From NCBI RefSeq assembly GCF_900104345.1, contig NZ_FNJN01000004.1, forward strand, positions 186,802 to 250,801: 64,000 nucleotides of DNA. Reading direction: 5' to 3'. A program made the translations under genes and the position numbers. This stretch comes from Microbacterium testaceum StLB037. Its GTDB lineage: Bacteria; Actinomycetota; Actinomycetes; Actinomycetales; Microbacteriaceae. Under the pieces are notes generated by a model, which had not been told where the DNA came from, did no database searches, and saw only the letters and a list, made by a program, of their open reading frames with translations. The first letter of the stretch is position 1; each line of letters starts with the position of its first letter. Positions 56,623 to 64,000 of the stretch are shown here, piece after piece.

Positions 56623-57961
56623 CGACGACCCGCTCGCCCTCGGCGAGTACCGGCCGGGATCGGCGGCGGTGCTGACGGATGCCGAGCGCTGGCCGACCCT
56701 CGACACCGGCGGCGCCGCGCGCCTGCAGCGGTGGCGCACGCACCCGGCGGCCCCCGCGTGGGTGCATGCCACGGGGGACCGACTCACCGCCGAGGCCGTC
56801 GACCGCGCTCGCACGCCGCTGCCGCTCGACGGGTGGCTCGACGCGCACCTCGACACCGCGCGGCGACTTCCGTTCTATCGAGGCATGACGGGGCTGCGGA
56901 CCCTCGACGACTTCCCCACGATCGAGCGGCGCGATCTCGTCGCCGACGTCTCGGCATTCGTCCCCCTCGACGCCGACCTCGACCGCATGCTGCACGGCAC
57001 GAGCTCGGGGTCGACGGGGGCGGCGCTGGTCATCCCCGACGACGTCGAGGAGGTGGCGCGCGGCTTCCACCTGCTCGTCCGCCTCGTGCGCGAAGCGGGT
57101 GTGAAGTGGGAGCCGGATGCCGAGCGGCTCGCGATCATGTGGGTGCTGCAGCAGCGCCAGGCCTTCACGTACGTGTCGATCGTCAGCGGCTTCGCCCAGC
57201 GCGCCATGGCGCGGGTCAATCTGAACGAGGGCGCCTGGCGGGCGGCATCCGATCGCTCGATCTTCCTCAGAGACGCGGATCCGCAGGTGATCTCGGGCAA
57301 CCCCACCAGCTTGTCCGAGTTGCTGACCCCCGAACTGCGGGCCGTCGTGCACCCGCTCGCCCTGTTCTCGGGCGCGATGGCCCTGTCGGCGCCGCTGCGC
57401 GCTGAGCTCGAGGCCGCGTTCTCGTGCCCCGTGTTCGACGTGTACGGCCTGCACGAGACCCGGCCGATCGCGGTGCGCACCGACGACGGACCGTTCCGCG
57501 TGCTCGACCGGCGGGTGCACGTCGAAGTGCTCGATGCTGCGGGCGAGCCGGTCGCCGACGGAGCGATGGGCGAGATCACGGTGACCGCGGGCGAGAACCC
57601 CCTGCTGCCGCTCGTGCGGTACCGCACCGGCGACGTCGGTCGGCTCGTCGACCTCCCCGGCGGCGGCGTCGGCATCGCCGACCTCGAGGGGCGCGAGCAC
57701 ACCGACTTCGTCAGTGCCGCGGGGACGCGCGTGCCGTCGGTCGACCTCACGCAGCAGCTGCAGAGCCACGGCGCGCACGGCTGGACGGTGGAGCAGCGAG
57801 CGGACGGCGGGCTCGAGGTGAGGATCGCCGGCGGCGACGGCACGGCGATCACCACCGCGCTGCGCGCCTTGCTCGGTCAGCCCGTTCGGCTCGAGCGCGT
57901 CGAGCGTCTCGCCGACCTCGGTGAGGGCAAGCCCCGACGCTTCCGGTCCGCCGCGCGCTGA
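56615..57961 (+). CDS. Phenylacetate-CoA ligase-like AMP-forming enzyme of the MoxR-vWA operon
   Basis: A 448-residue ANL-superfamily protein. GTSSGSTGAALVIP (about 128-141) is the ATP loop, VYGLHETRP the adenine motif and VRYRTGDVGRL the Asp-ribose motif. Overall length and early DLDRMLHGTSS resemble PaaK and LuxE-type acyl-protein ligases. Whether it makes acyl-CoA, or adenylates or acylates another target, cannot be told; LTERVERLADLGEGKPRRFR-type C-terminus keeps a Lys near the end (GEGKPRRF). Last gene of the operon, before a terminator. Confidence 0.8.
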   Translation: MSDDDPLALGEYRPGSAAVLTDAERWPTLDTGGAARLQRWRTHPAAPAWVHATGDRLTAEAVDRARTPLPLDGWLDAHLDTARRLPFYRGMTGLRTLDDFPTIERRDLVADVSAFVPLDADLDRMLHGTSSGSTGAALVIPDDVEEVARGFHLLVRLVREAGVKWEPDAERLAIMWVLQQRQAFTYVSIVSGFAQRAMARVNLNEGAWRAASDRSIFLRDADPQVISGNPTSLSELLTPELRAVVHPLALFSGAMALSAPLRAELEAAFSCPVFDVYGLHETRPIAVRTDDGPFRVLDRRVHVEVLDAAGEPVADGAMGEITVTAGENPLLPLVRYRTGDVGRLVDLPGGGVGIADLEGREHTDFVSAAGTRVPSVDLTQQLQSHGAHGWTVEQRADGGLEVRIAGGDGTAITTALRALLGQPVRLERVERLADLGEGKPRRFRSAAR

Positions 57962-57977
57962 CTCCCGCCGCACGAAA

Positions 57978-58002
57978 GGGCCGGGGCTCGTGGCCCCGGC
58001 CC
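57978..58002. terminator. Bidirectional terminator between MoxR operon and aceB
   Basis: GGGCCGGGG (57978-57986) pairs with CCCCGGCCC (57994-58002) in the 57-base gap between convergent genes; AAA precedes it. Confidence 0.78.
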
Positions 58003-58018
58003 CTCGGCATCCGGTGAA

Positions 58019-59680
58019 TCAGTTCAGGTATTTCGCGTACGCCGGCAGGGTGAGGAACGCGGGGAACTCCTCGCGCAGCGCCACCTCGCGGAACACCGCG
58101 GCGGCGTCGTCGAAGCGGTCGCCCTCGGAGCGCCGCACCTCGGCGAGCACGTCCGTCACGAGAGCCTCGACGAAGTCGCGGGTGATGGCGGTGCCCTCGG
58201 CCGTGGAGTGGTCCTGGTGGATCCACTGCCAGATCTGCGAGCGCGAGATCTCGGCGGTCGCGGCGTCTTCCATGAGGTCGTCGATCGCGACGGCGCCCAG
58301 GCCCCGCAGCCAGGCCTCGATGTAGCGGATCGCCACCGAGACGTTGCCCCGCACACCCGCCGTCGTCACCGGCAGACCGATGCGCACGTCGAGCAGGTCG
58401 GCGGGGTCGACCGCCACCTCGTCGCGGGTGCGCCCGAGCTGGTTCGGCTCGTCGCCGAGCACCGCGTCGAACTCGGCGCGGGCCACCGGGATGAGGTCGG
58501 GGTGGGCCACCCACGTGCCGTCGAAGCCGTCGCCGGCCTCGCGCCGCTTGTCGGCGGCCACCTTCTCGAACGCGGCCTCGGTGACCTCGGGTCGCCGGCG
58601 GTTCGGAATGAACGCGCTCATGCCGCCGATCGCGTAGGCGTCGCGCTTGTGGCACGTCTGCACGAGCAGCTCGGTGTAGGCCCGCATGAACGGCACGGTC
58701 ATCGTGACCTCGCTGCGGTCGGGGAGCACGAAGCGGGCGCCCCGGCCCCGGTAGGTCTTGATGATCGAGAAGATGTAGTCCCACCGCCCGGCGTTGAGCC
58801 CGGCGCAGTGGTCGCGCAGGGCGAAGAGGATCTCCTCCATCTCGAACGCCGCCGGCAGCGTCTCGATCAGCACGGTCGCGCGGATCGTGCCGTGGTCGAG
58901 GCCCAGGCGCTCCTCGGTGAACGAGAACACGTCGTCCCAGAGCCGTGCCTCTTCGGCCGACTCGATCTTCGGCAGGTAGAAGTACGGTCCCCGGCCCGCC
59001 GCGATCAGCGCGTGCGCGTTGTGGAAGACGTACAGCCCGTAGTCGATGAGAGATCCGGATGCCGGGAGCTCCCGCCCCGCGCGATCGATGAAGCTCACGT
59101 GCTTCTCGGGCAGGTGCCAGCCGCGCGGGCGCATCACGATCGTGGGGGTGCGCTCGGCGGTGACCTCGTAGCGCTTGCCCTCGGGGCTCGTGAACGACAG
59201 CTGTCCGCGGATCGCGTCGAACAGCGACAGCTGGCCACCGATGACGTTGCTCCAGGTCGGGCTCGTGGCGTCCTCCTGATCGGCGAGCCACACCCGCGCG
59301 CCGGAGTTCAGCGCGTTGATCGTCATCTTCGGGTCGGTGGGCCCGGTGATCTCGACGCGGCGGTCCTCCAGGCCCGGGCCGGCGCCCGCCACGCGCCACG
59401 ACGGGTCGTCGCGGATGTGCGCAGTGTCGGCGCGGAAGTGCGGGTCGTCGCCCGTGCCGATCTCGAAGCGGCGGCGCAGGCGTGCGGCGAGCCGGTCGTG
59501 CCGGCGCCGGGCGAAGCGGTCGTGCAGCTCGGTGACGAAGGCGAGCGCCGCGGGCGTGAGGATCTCGCCGTCGCGCCCGTGCACGGGCCGCTCGAGGCGC
59601 AGGTGCGGGGCGGATGCCGGGGTGCTCGGCATCCGGGATTCTTCGGTGGTCGGCGGGGGAGAGGTGTCGATGAGGGTCAT
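58019..59680 (-). CDS. aceB: Malate synthase A
   Basis: A 553-residue glyoxylate-cycle enzyme that condenses glyoxylate and acetyl-CoA. ITGPTDPKMTINALNSGA, FLADQEDA-type strand (VWLADQEDATSP), RPRGWHLPEKHV, GPYFYLPKIES and IGGMSAFIPNRR are family landmarks, with the catalytic Arg and Asp regions intact. ATG 59680 gives MTLIDTSPPP; further upstream in-frame sequence overlaps a palindromic element and is rejected. It follows aceA on the same strand after 136 bases, an order probably under RamB control. Confidence 0.93.
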   Translation of the reverse strand: MTLIDTSPPPTTEESRMPSTPASAPHLRLERPVHGRDGEILTPAALAFVTELHDRFARRRHDRLAARLRRRFEIGTGDDPHFRADTAHIRDDPSWRVAGAGPGLEDRRVEITGPTDPKMTINALNSGARVWLADQEDATSPTWSNVIGGQLSLFDAIRGQLSFTSPEGKRYEVTAERTPTIVMRPRGWHLPEKHVSFIDRAGRELPASGSLIDYGLYVFHNAHALIAAGRGPYFYLPKIESAEEARLWDDVFSFTEERLGLDHGTIRATVLIETLPAAFEMEEILFALRDHCAGLNAGRWDYIFSIIKTYRGRGARFVLPDRSEVTMTVPFMRAYTELLVQTCHKRDAYAIGGMSAFIPNRRRPEVTEAAFEKVAADKRREAGDGFDGTWVAHPDLIPVARAEFDAVLGDEPNQLGRTRDEVAVDPADLLDVRIGLPVTTAGVRGNVSVAIRYIEAWLRGLGAVAIDDLMEDAATAEISRSQIWQWIHQDHSTAEGTAITRDFVEALVTDVLAEVRRSEGDRFDDAAAVFREVALREEFPAFLTLPAYAKYLN

Positions 59681-59716
59681 GGTCGTGGCTTTCTGTGGCG
59701 CGTCCGCTTCTCGGAC

Positions 59717-59771
59717 CATGTCCCGAAAATGGCGGCCTGGGGGTGGCCCAGGCAGCCGAAAATGGGACATG
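59717..59771. repeat. CATGTCCC two-stem palindrome between aceA and aceB
   Basis: 55 bases. Outer arms CATGTCCC (59717-59724) and GGGACATG (59764-59771); unpaired GAAAAT on both sides; inner arms GGCGGCCTGGG and CCCAGGCAGCC match at 10 of 11 positions around GGTGG. Same plan as the GTGAGGGG family but different sequence. It could be an operator or terminator. Confidence 0.7.
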
Positions 59772-59816
59772 CACTGCGAGAAGGGGGACGAGGGGTGGGC
59801 GAGAGCGGGTGAGGGC

Positions 59817-61133
59817 TCAGTGGAACTGGGCGGTCTCGGTGGAGCCGACCAGGGCGAGCGTCGCACTGTCGGGGTTGAGCGCGGTCGAGACCACGTCGAA
59901 GTAGCCGGTGCCCGCTTCGCGCTGGTGGCGCGTGGCGGTGTAGCCGTTCGCTTCGGCGGCGAACTCGGCCTCTTGCAGCTCGACGTACGCGCTCATGGCG
60001 CGCTCGGCGTAACCGCGGGCGAGGGCGAACATCGAGTGGTTGACGGCGTGGAAGCCGGCCAGCGTGATGAACTGGAAGGCGTAGCCGAGGGCGGCCAGGT
60101 CGGCCTGGAACGTGGCGATCTGCTCGTCATCGAGGTGGCGCTTCCAGTTGAAGCTCGGCGAGCAGTTGTAGGCGAGCTTCTTGCCCGGGTAGCGGGCGTG
60201 GATCGCCTCGGCGAAGCGGCGCGCGAGCTCGATGTCGGGCTCGCCCGTCTCGACCCAGATGAGGTCGGCGTACGGCGCGAAGGCGAGTCCGCGGGCGATG
60301 ACCGCGTCGAGGCCCGGGCGCACGCGGTAGAAGCCTTCGCTGGTGCGCTCGCCGGTGAGGAACTCCGCGTCGCGCGGGTCGACGTCGCTGGTGAGCAGGT
60401 CGGCGGCCAGGGCGTCCGTGCGGGCGATGATCACGGTCGGCACCCCGGCGACGTCGGCGGCCAGGCGCGCGGCGTTCAGGGTGCGGATGTGCTGCTGGAT
60501 CGGCACCAGCACCTTGCCGCCGAGGTGGCCGCACTTCTTCTCGCTCGCGAGCTGGTCTTCCCAGTGGATGCCGGCGGCGCCGGCCGAAATGAGCGACTGG
60601 GCCAGTTCGTAGGCGTTGAGCGGACCGCCGAACCCGGCCTCGGCGTCGGCGACGATCGGGGCGAGCCAGTCCTGGGTGATCTCTCCCTCGGCGCGCTCGA
60701 TCTGGTCCTGCCGCAGCAGCGCGTTGTTGATGCGGCGCACGACCGCGGGCACGCTGTTGGCGGGGTAGAGGCTCTGGTCGGGGTAGGTCTGTCCGGCGAG
60801 GTTGCCGTCGGCGGCGACCTGCCAGCCGCTCAGGTAGATGGCCTTGAGACCCGCGCGCACCTGCTGCACGGCCTGTCCGCCGGTGTAGGCGCCGAGGGCG
60901 CGGACGTACTCCTCGGTGTGGATGAGGTTCCACAGGTTCTCGGCTCCGCGGCGGGCGAGGGTGGACTCCTCGCGGACGCTGCCGCGGAGGCGCACGACGT
61001 CTTCCGCCGAGTACGTGCGCTCGATGCCGTCCCAGCGGGGGTCGTTCTCCCACGCGGCGCGGATCTCGTCGGCGGTCACGGTCTGGTCGCCGGGGCGCAG
61101 GGGCTGCTGGGCGGGGGTGGCCTGGATCGTCAT
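59817..61133 (-). CDS. aceA: Isocitrate lyase
   Basis: A 438-residue enzyme that splits isocitrate to glyoxylate and succinate. The catalytic loop KKCGH (199-203) is complete, with [11 protein letters not shown] and [14 protein letters not shown] as metal and substrate segments. ATG 61133 follows GGAGAA. It is divergent from the RamB-like regulator across a gap holding an 18-bp palindrome. Together with aceB it allows growth on acetate or fatty acids. Confidence 0.96.
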   Translation of the reverse strand: MTIQATPAQQPLRPGDQTVTADEIRAAWENDPRWDGIERTYSAEDVVRLRGSVREESTLARRGAENLWNLIHTEEYVRALGAYTGGQAVQQVRAGLKAIYLSGWQVAADGNLAGQTYPDQSLYPANSVPAVVRRINNALLRQDQIERAEGEITQDWLAPIVADAEAGFGGPLNAYELAQSLISAGAAGIHWEDQLASEKKCGHLGGKVLVPIQQHIRTLNAARLAADVAGVPTVIIARTDALAADLLTSDVDPRDAEFLTGERTSEGFYRVRPGLDAVIARGLAFAPYADLIWVETGEPDIELARRFAEAIHARYPGKKLAYNCSPSFNWKRHLDDEQIATFQADLAALGYAFQFITLAGFHAVNHSMFALARGYAERAMSAYVELQEAEFAAEANGYTATRHQREAGTGYFDVVSTALNPDSATLALVGSTETAQFH

Positions 61134-61222
61134 GAGCGTTCTCCTTCGGATGTCGGGGCTGCGGTGCCCCGTGGAGACCACTGTCGGCGAAGAACAGCCC
61201 CCTCGAAGTGCATTTGTCGTGT

Positions 61223-61240
61223 GAAGATCGCGCGATCTTC
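61223..61240. promoter_or_regulatory. Perfect 18-bp palindrome in the aceA-ramB gap
   Basis: GAAGATCGCGCGATCTTC equals its reverse complement. It lies 22 bases before the regulator ATG and 89 bases before aceA. A likely operator for the RamB-like protein, though it differs from the TTTGCAAA-type sites known for Corynebacterium RamB. Confidence 0.6.
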
Positions 61241-61262
61241 TGTTCCGGTGAGAACATGACGT

Positions 61263-62741
61263 ATGGACACCGGCGTCTCCGCTTCTTCGGCATCCCTCCC
61301 GTTCGACGATGACGAGGTGGACACCCTCACCATCGGCCGACGCATCCGTCAGCTGCGCACCGCGCGCGGCTTCACGCTCGACGAGCTCGCCGCGGCGGTC
61401 GGTCGCGCCCCGAGCCAGATGTCGATGATCGAGAACGGCCGTCGCGAGCCCAAGCTCACGCTGCTTCAGGCGATCGCGCGGGCGCTCGAGTGCAAGCTCG
61501 AGCAGATCCTCGACGCCGAGCCCCTCGACGAGCGCGCGGCGCTCGAGATCTCGGTCGAGCGCGCGATGCGCGGGCAGACGTTCCAGGCGCTCGGCATCGA
61601 GCCGTTCCGCGTCGGTCGGTCGGTGCCCGACGAGGTGCTGTCGGCGATGCTCGCGCTGCAGGGCGAGATCGAGCGCCTCCGCGAGGAGCGCTCAGCGACC
61701 CCCGAAGAGGCGCGGCGGGCCAACGTGGCGTTGCGCCGCCTCATGCGCACGCAGGACAACCACTTTCCCGACCTCGAGCGCACGGCATCCGGGATCCTGA
61801 CCGCGATCGAGCACCCTGGCGGTCCCCTCACCCAACGCGGGGCGAGCGACATCGCCGCCCACCTCGGCTTCACGCTGCACTACGTGCCCGACCTGCCCTC
61901 GTCGACGCGGAGCATCGCCGACGTGAAGAACGGCCGGCTGTACCTGTCCACGAAGGTCGCGAAAGGCGACCCGCGCGCGTCGGTGCTGCAGGCGCTGTCG
62001 AGCCGCATGCTCGGCCACGGCGAGCCGACGAGCTACGACGAGTTCCTCCGGCAGCGGGTCGAGACGAACTACCTCACCGGCGCCCTGCTCATGCCCGAGG
62101 CGCATGTCATGCCGGCGCTCCGTGAGGCGAAGGAGCGGCGCACGATCAGCATCGAGGACCTGCGCGACGCCTACTCGGTGTCGTACGAGACCGCCGCGCA
62201 CCGCTTCACGAACCTGGCGACCGTGCACCTCGGCATCCCGGTGCACTTCCTGAAGGTGCACGAGTCGGGCACCATCACGAAGGCCTACGAGAACGACGAC
62301 GTGAACTTCCCCACCGATCGCCTCGGCTCGATCGAGGGGCAGATGTGCTGTCGGCGCTGGACGAGCCGCGTGGTCTTCGACGAAGACGACCTCTTCAACC
62401 CGTATTACCAGTACACCGACACCGGCAACGGAACCTACTGGTGCACCGCGCGCGTGGAGCAGTCGAGCGAGGGTGCGCACTCGGTGAGCGTGGGCGTGCG
62501 CTTCGACGACACGAAGTGGTTCCGTGGTCGCGACACCTCCAACCGTGCGATCTCGCGTCACGCGGTCGAGGCGTGCTGCCGTCGGGCGCCCGCTTCGCTC
62601 GAGAACGCGTGGCGCGGTCGGGCGTGGCCCAACGTCCGCACGCCGCGCACCCTGCTGGCGACCCTGCCGACCGGAGCGTTCCCGGGCGTGGACACGACCG
62701 AGATGTACGAGTTCCTCGAGGCGCACGCGCCGCGCGAGTGA
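61263..62741 (+). CDS. ramB: RamB-like short-chain fatty acyl transcriptional regulator
   Basis: A 492-residue regulator. XRE helix-turn-helix: [41 protein letters not shown] in sections. The middle resembles ImmA/IrrE (but without a clear HExx[13 protein letters not shown] lies in that place). The C-terminal SCFA domain has Cys clusters MCCRRWT and EACCRR. In Corynebacterium RamB represses acetate genes including aceA and aceB, which fits the divergent aceA here. Confidence 0.88.
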   Translation: MDTGVSASSASLPFDDDEVDTLTIGRRIRQLRTARGFTLDELAAAVGRAPSQMSMIENGRREPKLTLLQAIARALECKLEQILDAEPLDERAALEISVERAMRGQTFQALGIEPFRVGRSVPDEVLSAMLALQGEIERLREERSATPEEARRANVALRRLMRTQDNHFPDLERTASGILTAIEHPGGPLTQRGASDIAAHLGFTLHYVPDLPSSTRSIADVKNGRLYLSTKVAKGDPRASVLQALSSRMLGHGEPTSYDEFLRQRVETNYLTGALLMPEAHVMPALREAKERRTISIEDLRDAYSVSYETAAHRFTNLATVHLGIPVHFLKVHESGTITKAYENDDVNFPTDRLGSIEGQMCCRRWTSRVVFDEDDLFNPYYQYTDTGNGTYWCTARVEQSSEGAHSVSVGVRFDDTKWFRGRDTSNRAISRHAVEACCRRAPASLENAWRGRAWPNVRTPRTLLATLPTGAFPGVDTTEMYEFLEAHAPRE

Positions 62742-62747
62742 TCGAAA

Positions 62748-62762
62748 TGTGCAAGCTGCACA
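62748..62762. promoter_or_regulatory. TGTGCA/TGCACA dyad before the permease gene
   Basis: TGTGCA (62748-62753), AGC, TGCACA (62757-62762): a perfect 6-bp dyad seven bases after the ramB stop. A possible operator for the permease gene 100 bases on. Confidence 0.45.
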
Positions 62763-62861
62763 GCTCGGATGCAATGTGAGGCGACATGCCCATGTCTCGC
62801 CCGCGGGGACGGCAATAGCGTGTGCAGCACCCGCACCGTCCCTCCCCGCAAAGGACACCCC

Positions 62862-64000
62862 ATGGCACGTATGGCACACGCCGACGATTTCGCCCTCAGC
62901 CGCGTGACACCCGACGCCCAGAAGCACTGGTTCGGCATCGCCGTGCAGCGCTTCGGCCAGGTGTCGGCCCTGTCGCAGTTCCTGCTCGGCGCCACCCTCG
63001 GTTACGCGATGACCTTCAGCGACGCCTTCCTCGCGCTCCTGCTCGGCTCGATCATCCTCGAAGTCATCATGTGCATCGTGGGGATCATCGGGCAGAAGGA
63101 GGGTCTCAACACCGCGCTCCTCGCCCGCTGGACCGGCTTCGGAGACATCGGGGCATCGCTGGTCGGCCTCGCGATCGGCATCAGCCTCATCGGCTGGTTC
63201 GGCATCCAATCCGCCATCTCGGCCGAGTCGCTCGACTCCCTGCTCCCCGGGCTTATGCCGACGTGGGCGTGGAGTCTGCTGTTCGGTCTGGCCGTGACCG
63301 CGATCGTCGCGGTCGGTTTCGTCGGCATGCAGTGGCTCGCCAACATCACGGTGCCCCTGTTCCTCGTGCTCGTGGGGTGGTCGATCATCTCCGAGCTCAG
63401 CAACCACTCGTTCGGGGATCTGCTCACCTCGCCCGCCCCCGGCCCGACGATGTCGGTTTGGCAGGGAACGGCGATCGTCGCCGGTGGCCTCATCGTCGGC
63501 GCCATCATCACCGCCGACATGACGCGCTTCAACCGGTCGAAGGCCGACGTCGTCAAGCAGACGGTCCTCGGCGTCACCCTCGGAGAGTTCGTCATCGGTC
63601 TCTCGGGCGTACTGCTCGCCCACGCCGCCCAGTCGGGCAACATCGTCGCGATCGTGACCTCATCGGTGGGCCTCGTCGGTCTGATCATCGTGATCACCGG
63701 CACGCTCAAGATCAACGACTGGAACCTGTACTCCTCGACCCTCGGTCTGGTGAACTTCATCTCCACGGCCTTCGGCAAGAACCTCCATCGAGTCACCACG
63801 ACCATCGTGCTCGGTGTCGTCGGTTCGGTCCTGGCGGCCGCGGGCATCCTGTCGCAGTTCACCGAGTTCCTCATCATCCTCGGCGTCGCCTTCCCGCCCA
63901 TCGCCGGCATCATGGTCGCCGAATACTTCCTCGTTCGCCGGTGGCGCGGAGAGCTCGACGCCTCACGTGCCGAGGGACGGCTCCCGCAGACCTCCCCGCG
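62862..64000 (+). CDS. Cytosine/purine permease-like transporter (3' end outside window)
   Basis: An open frame from ATG 62862 (AAGGACACC upstream) to the window end, 379 residues seen. It begins MARMAHADDFALSRVTP, then HWFGIAVQRFGQVSALSQFLLGA and a chain of at least ten hydrophobic helices; IITADMTRFNRSKADVV is the nucleobase:cation symporter-1 signature near helix 6 and INDWNLYSSTLGLVN follows. It matches CodB-type cytosine permeases. The end AEGRLPQTSP suggests only a few residues are missing. No deaminase gene is in view. Confidence 0.85.
   Translation, partial: MARMAHADDFALSRVTPDAQKHWFGIAVQRFGQVSALSQFLLGATLGYAMTFSDAFLALLLGSIILEVIMCIVGIIGQKEGLNTALLARWTGFGDIGASLVGLAIGISLIGWFGIQSAISAESLDSLLPGLMPTWAWSLLFGLAVTAIVAVGFVGMQWLANITVPLFLVLVGWSIISELSNHSFGDLLTSPAPGPTMSVWQGTAIVAGGLIVGAIITADMTRFNRSKADVVKQTVLGVTLGEFVIGLSGVLLAHAAQSGNIVAIVTSSVGLVGLIIVITGTLKINDWNLYSSTLGLVNFISTAFGKNLHRVTTTIVLGVVGSVLAAAGILSQFTEFLIILGVAFPPIAGIMVAEYFLVRRWRGELDASRAEGRLPQTSP

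Noticed and set aside
61692..63623. 643-codon minus-strand frame opposite ramB and the permease gene
   Set aside because: It spans two genuine genes and the promoter between them; composition is that of an antisense shadow.

Overview
The window is about 70% GC and gene-dense, on both strands. Most operons use GTGA or ATGA start/stop overlaps. Gene content points to a Gram-positive actinobacterium of the family Microbacteriaceae, probably Microbacterium: a DUF7882 protein, a FusB/FusC-like FBP protein, AztABCD zinc uptake, RamB-controlled glyoxylate genes, HadA/HadB-like dehydratases next to murB, and many start codons lying 6-8 bases after a TANNNT box (leaderless transcripts). The genus is an inference. 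No phage, insertion sequence, CRISPR array, rRNA or replication origin was recognised.

Layout. 1-6.6 kb: truncated hydrolase, MACS-like acyl-CoA synthetase, two very small proteins, a reductase, YajQ, an FBP-domain protein, a sugar kinase and tRNA-Tyr. 6.6-12.1 kb: a MarR/DUF7882 divergent pair, then a zinc uptake locus (aztA divergent from aztB-aztD-aztC-aztD) with a Zur-like box between the divergent genes. 12.1-16.6 kb: LysR regulator and putA. 16.8-23.4 kb: PPOX protein, MocR regulator, FAD oxidoreductase, inositol phosphatase family, M23 peptidase, tRNA-Thr and tRNA-Met. 23.5-29.8 kb: IclR regulator with pcaI-pcaJ-pcaF (end of the beta-ketoadipate pathway), then a DHA2 drug exporter and an aldo/keto reductase. 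29.8-31.7 kb: an ECF sigma operon. 32-36 kb: thioesterase, MHS transporter, TetR and a flavin disulfide reductase. 36-39.4 kb: an epimerase and an Asp23/sigma stress module. 39.4-46.5 kb: an NmrA-like protein, a cysteine-peptide leader followed by cystathionine beta-synthase and gamma-synthase/lyase, F420-reductase-like protein, TauE exporter, HadA/HadB-like dehydratases and murB. 46.5-48.9 kb: a DUF559 gene framed by palindromic repeats, and an aminotransferase. 49-52 kb: ClC channel, then pnuC and nadR (NAD salvage). 52-58 kb: a tightly coupled five-gene operon (MoxR AAA+ ATPase, unknown, metallopeptidase-vWA fusion, unknown, AMP-ligase). 58-64 kb: aceB, aceA, ramB and a truncated cytosine-permease-like gene.

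The strongest candidates for something new are: (i) the MoxR/vWA-metallopeptidase/AMP-ligase operon at 51998-57961; (ii) a leaderless nine-codon ORF encoding MLTCRCCR before the transsulfuration genes, which looks like a cysteine attenuator; (iii) a family of 59-60 bp two-stem palindromes (four copies at 42.6-47.6 kb), with three other sequence families of intergenic inverted repeats elsewhere; (iv) strong over-use of the heptamer GGATGCC/GGCATCC inside genes; (v) a leaderless 17-residue ORF coupled to a drug exporter.
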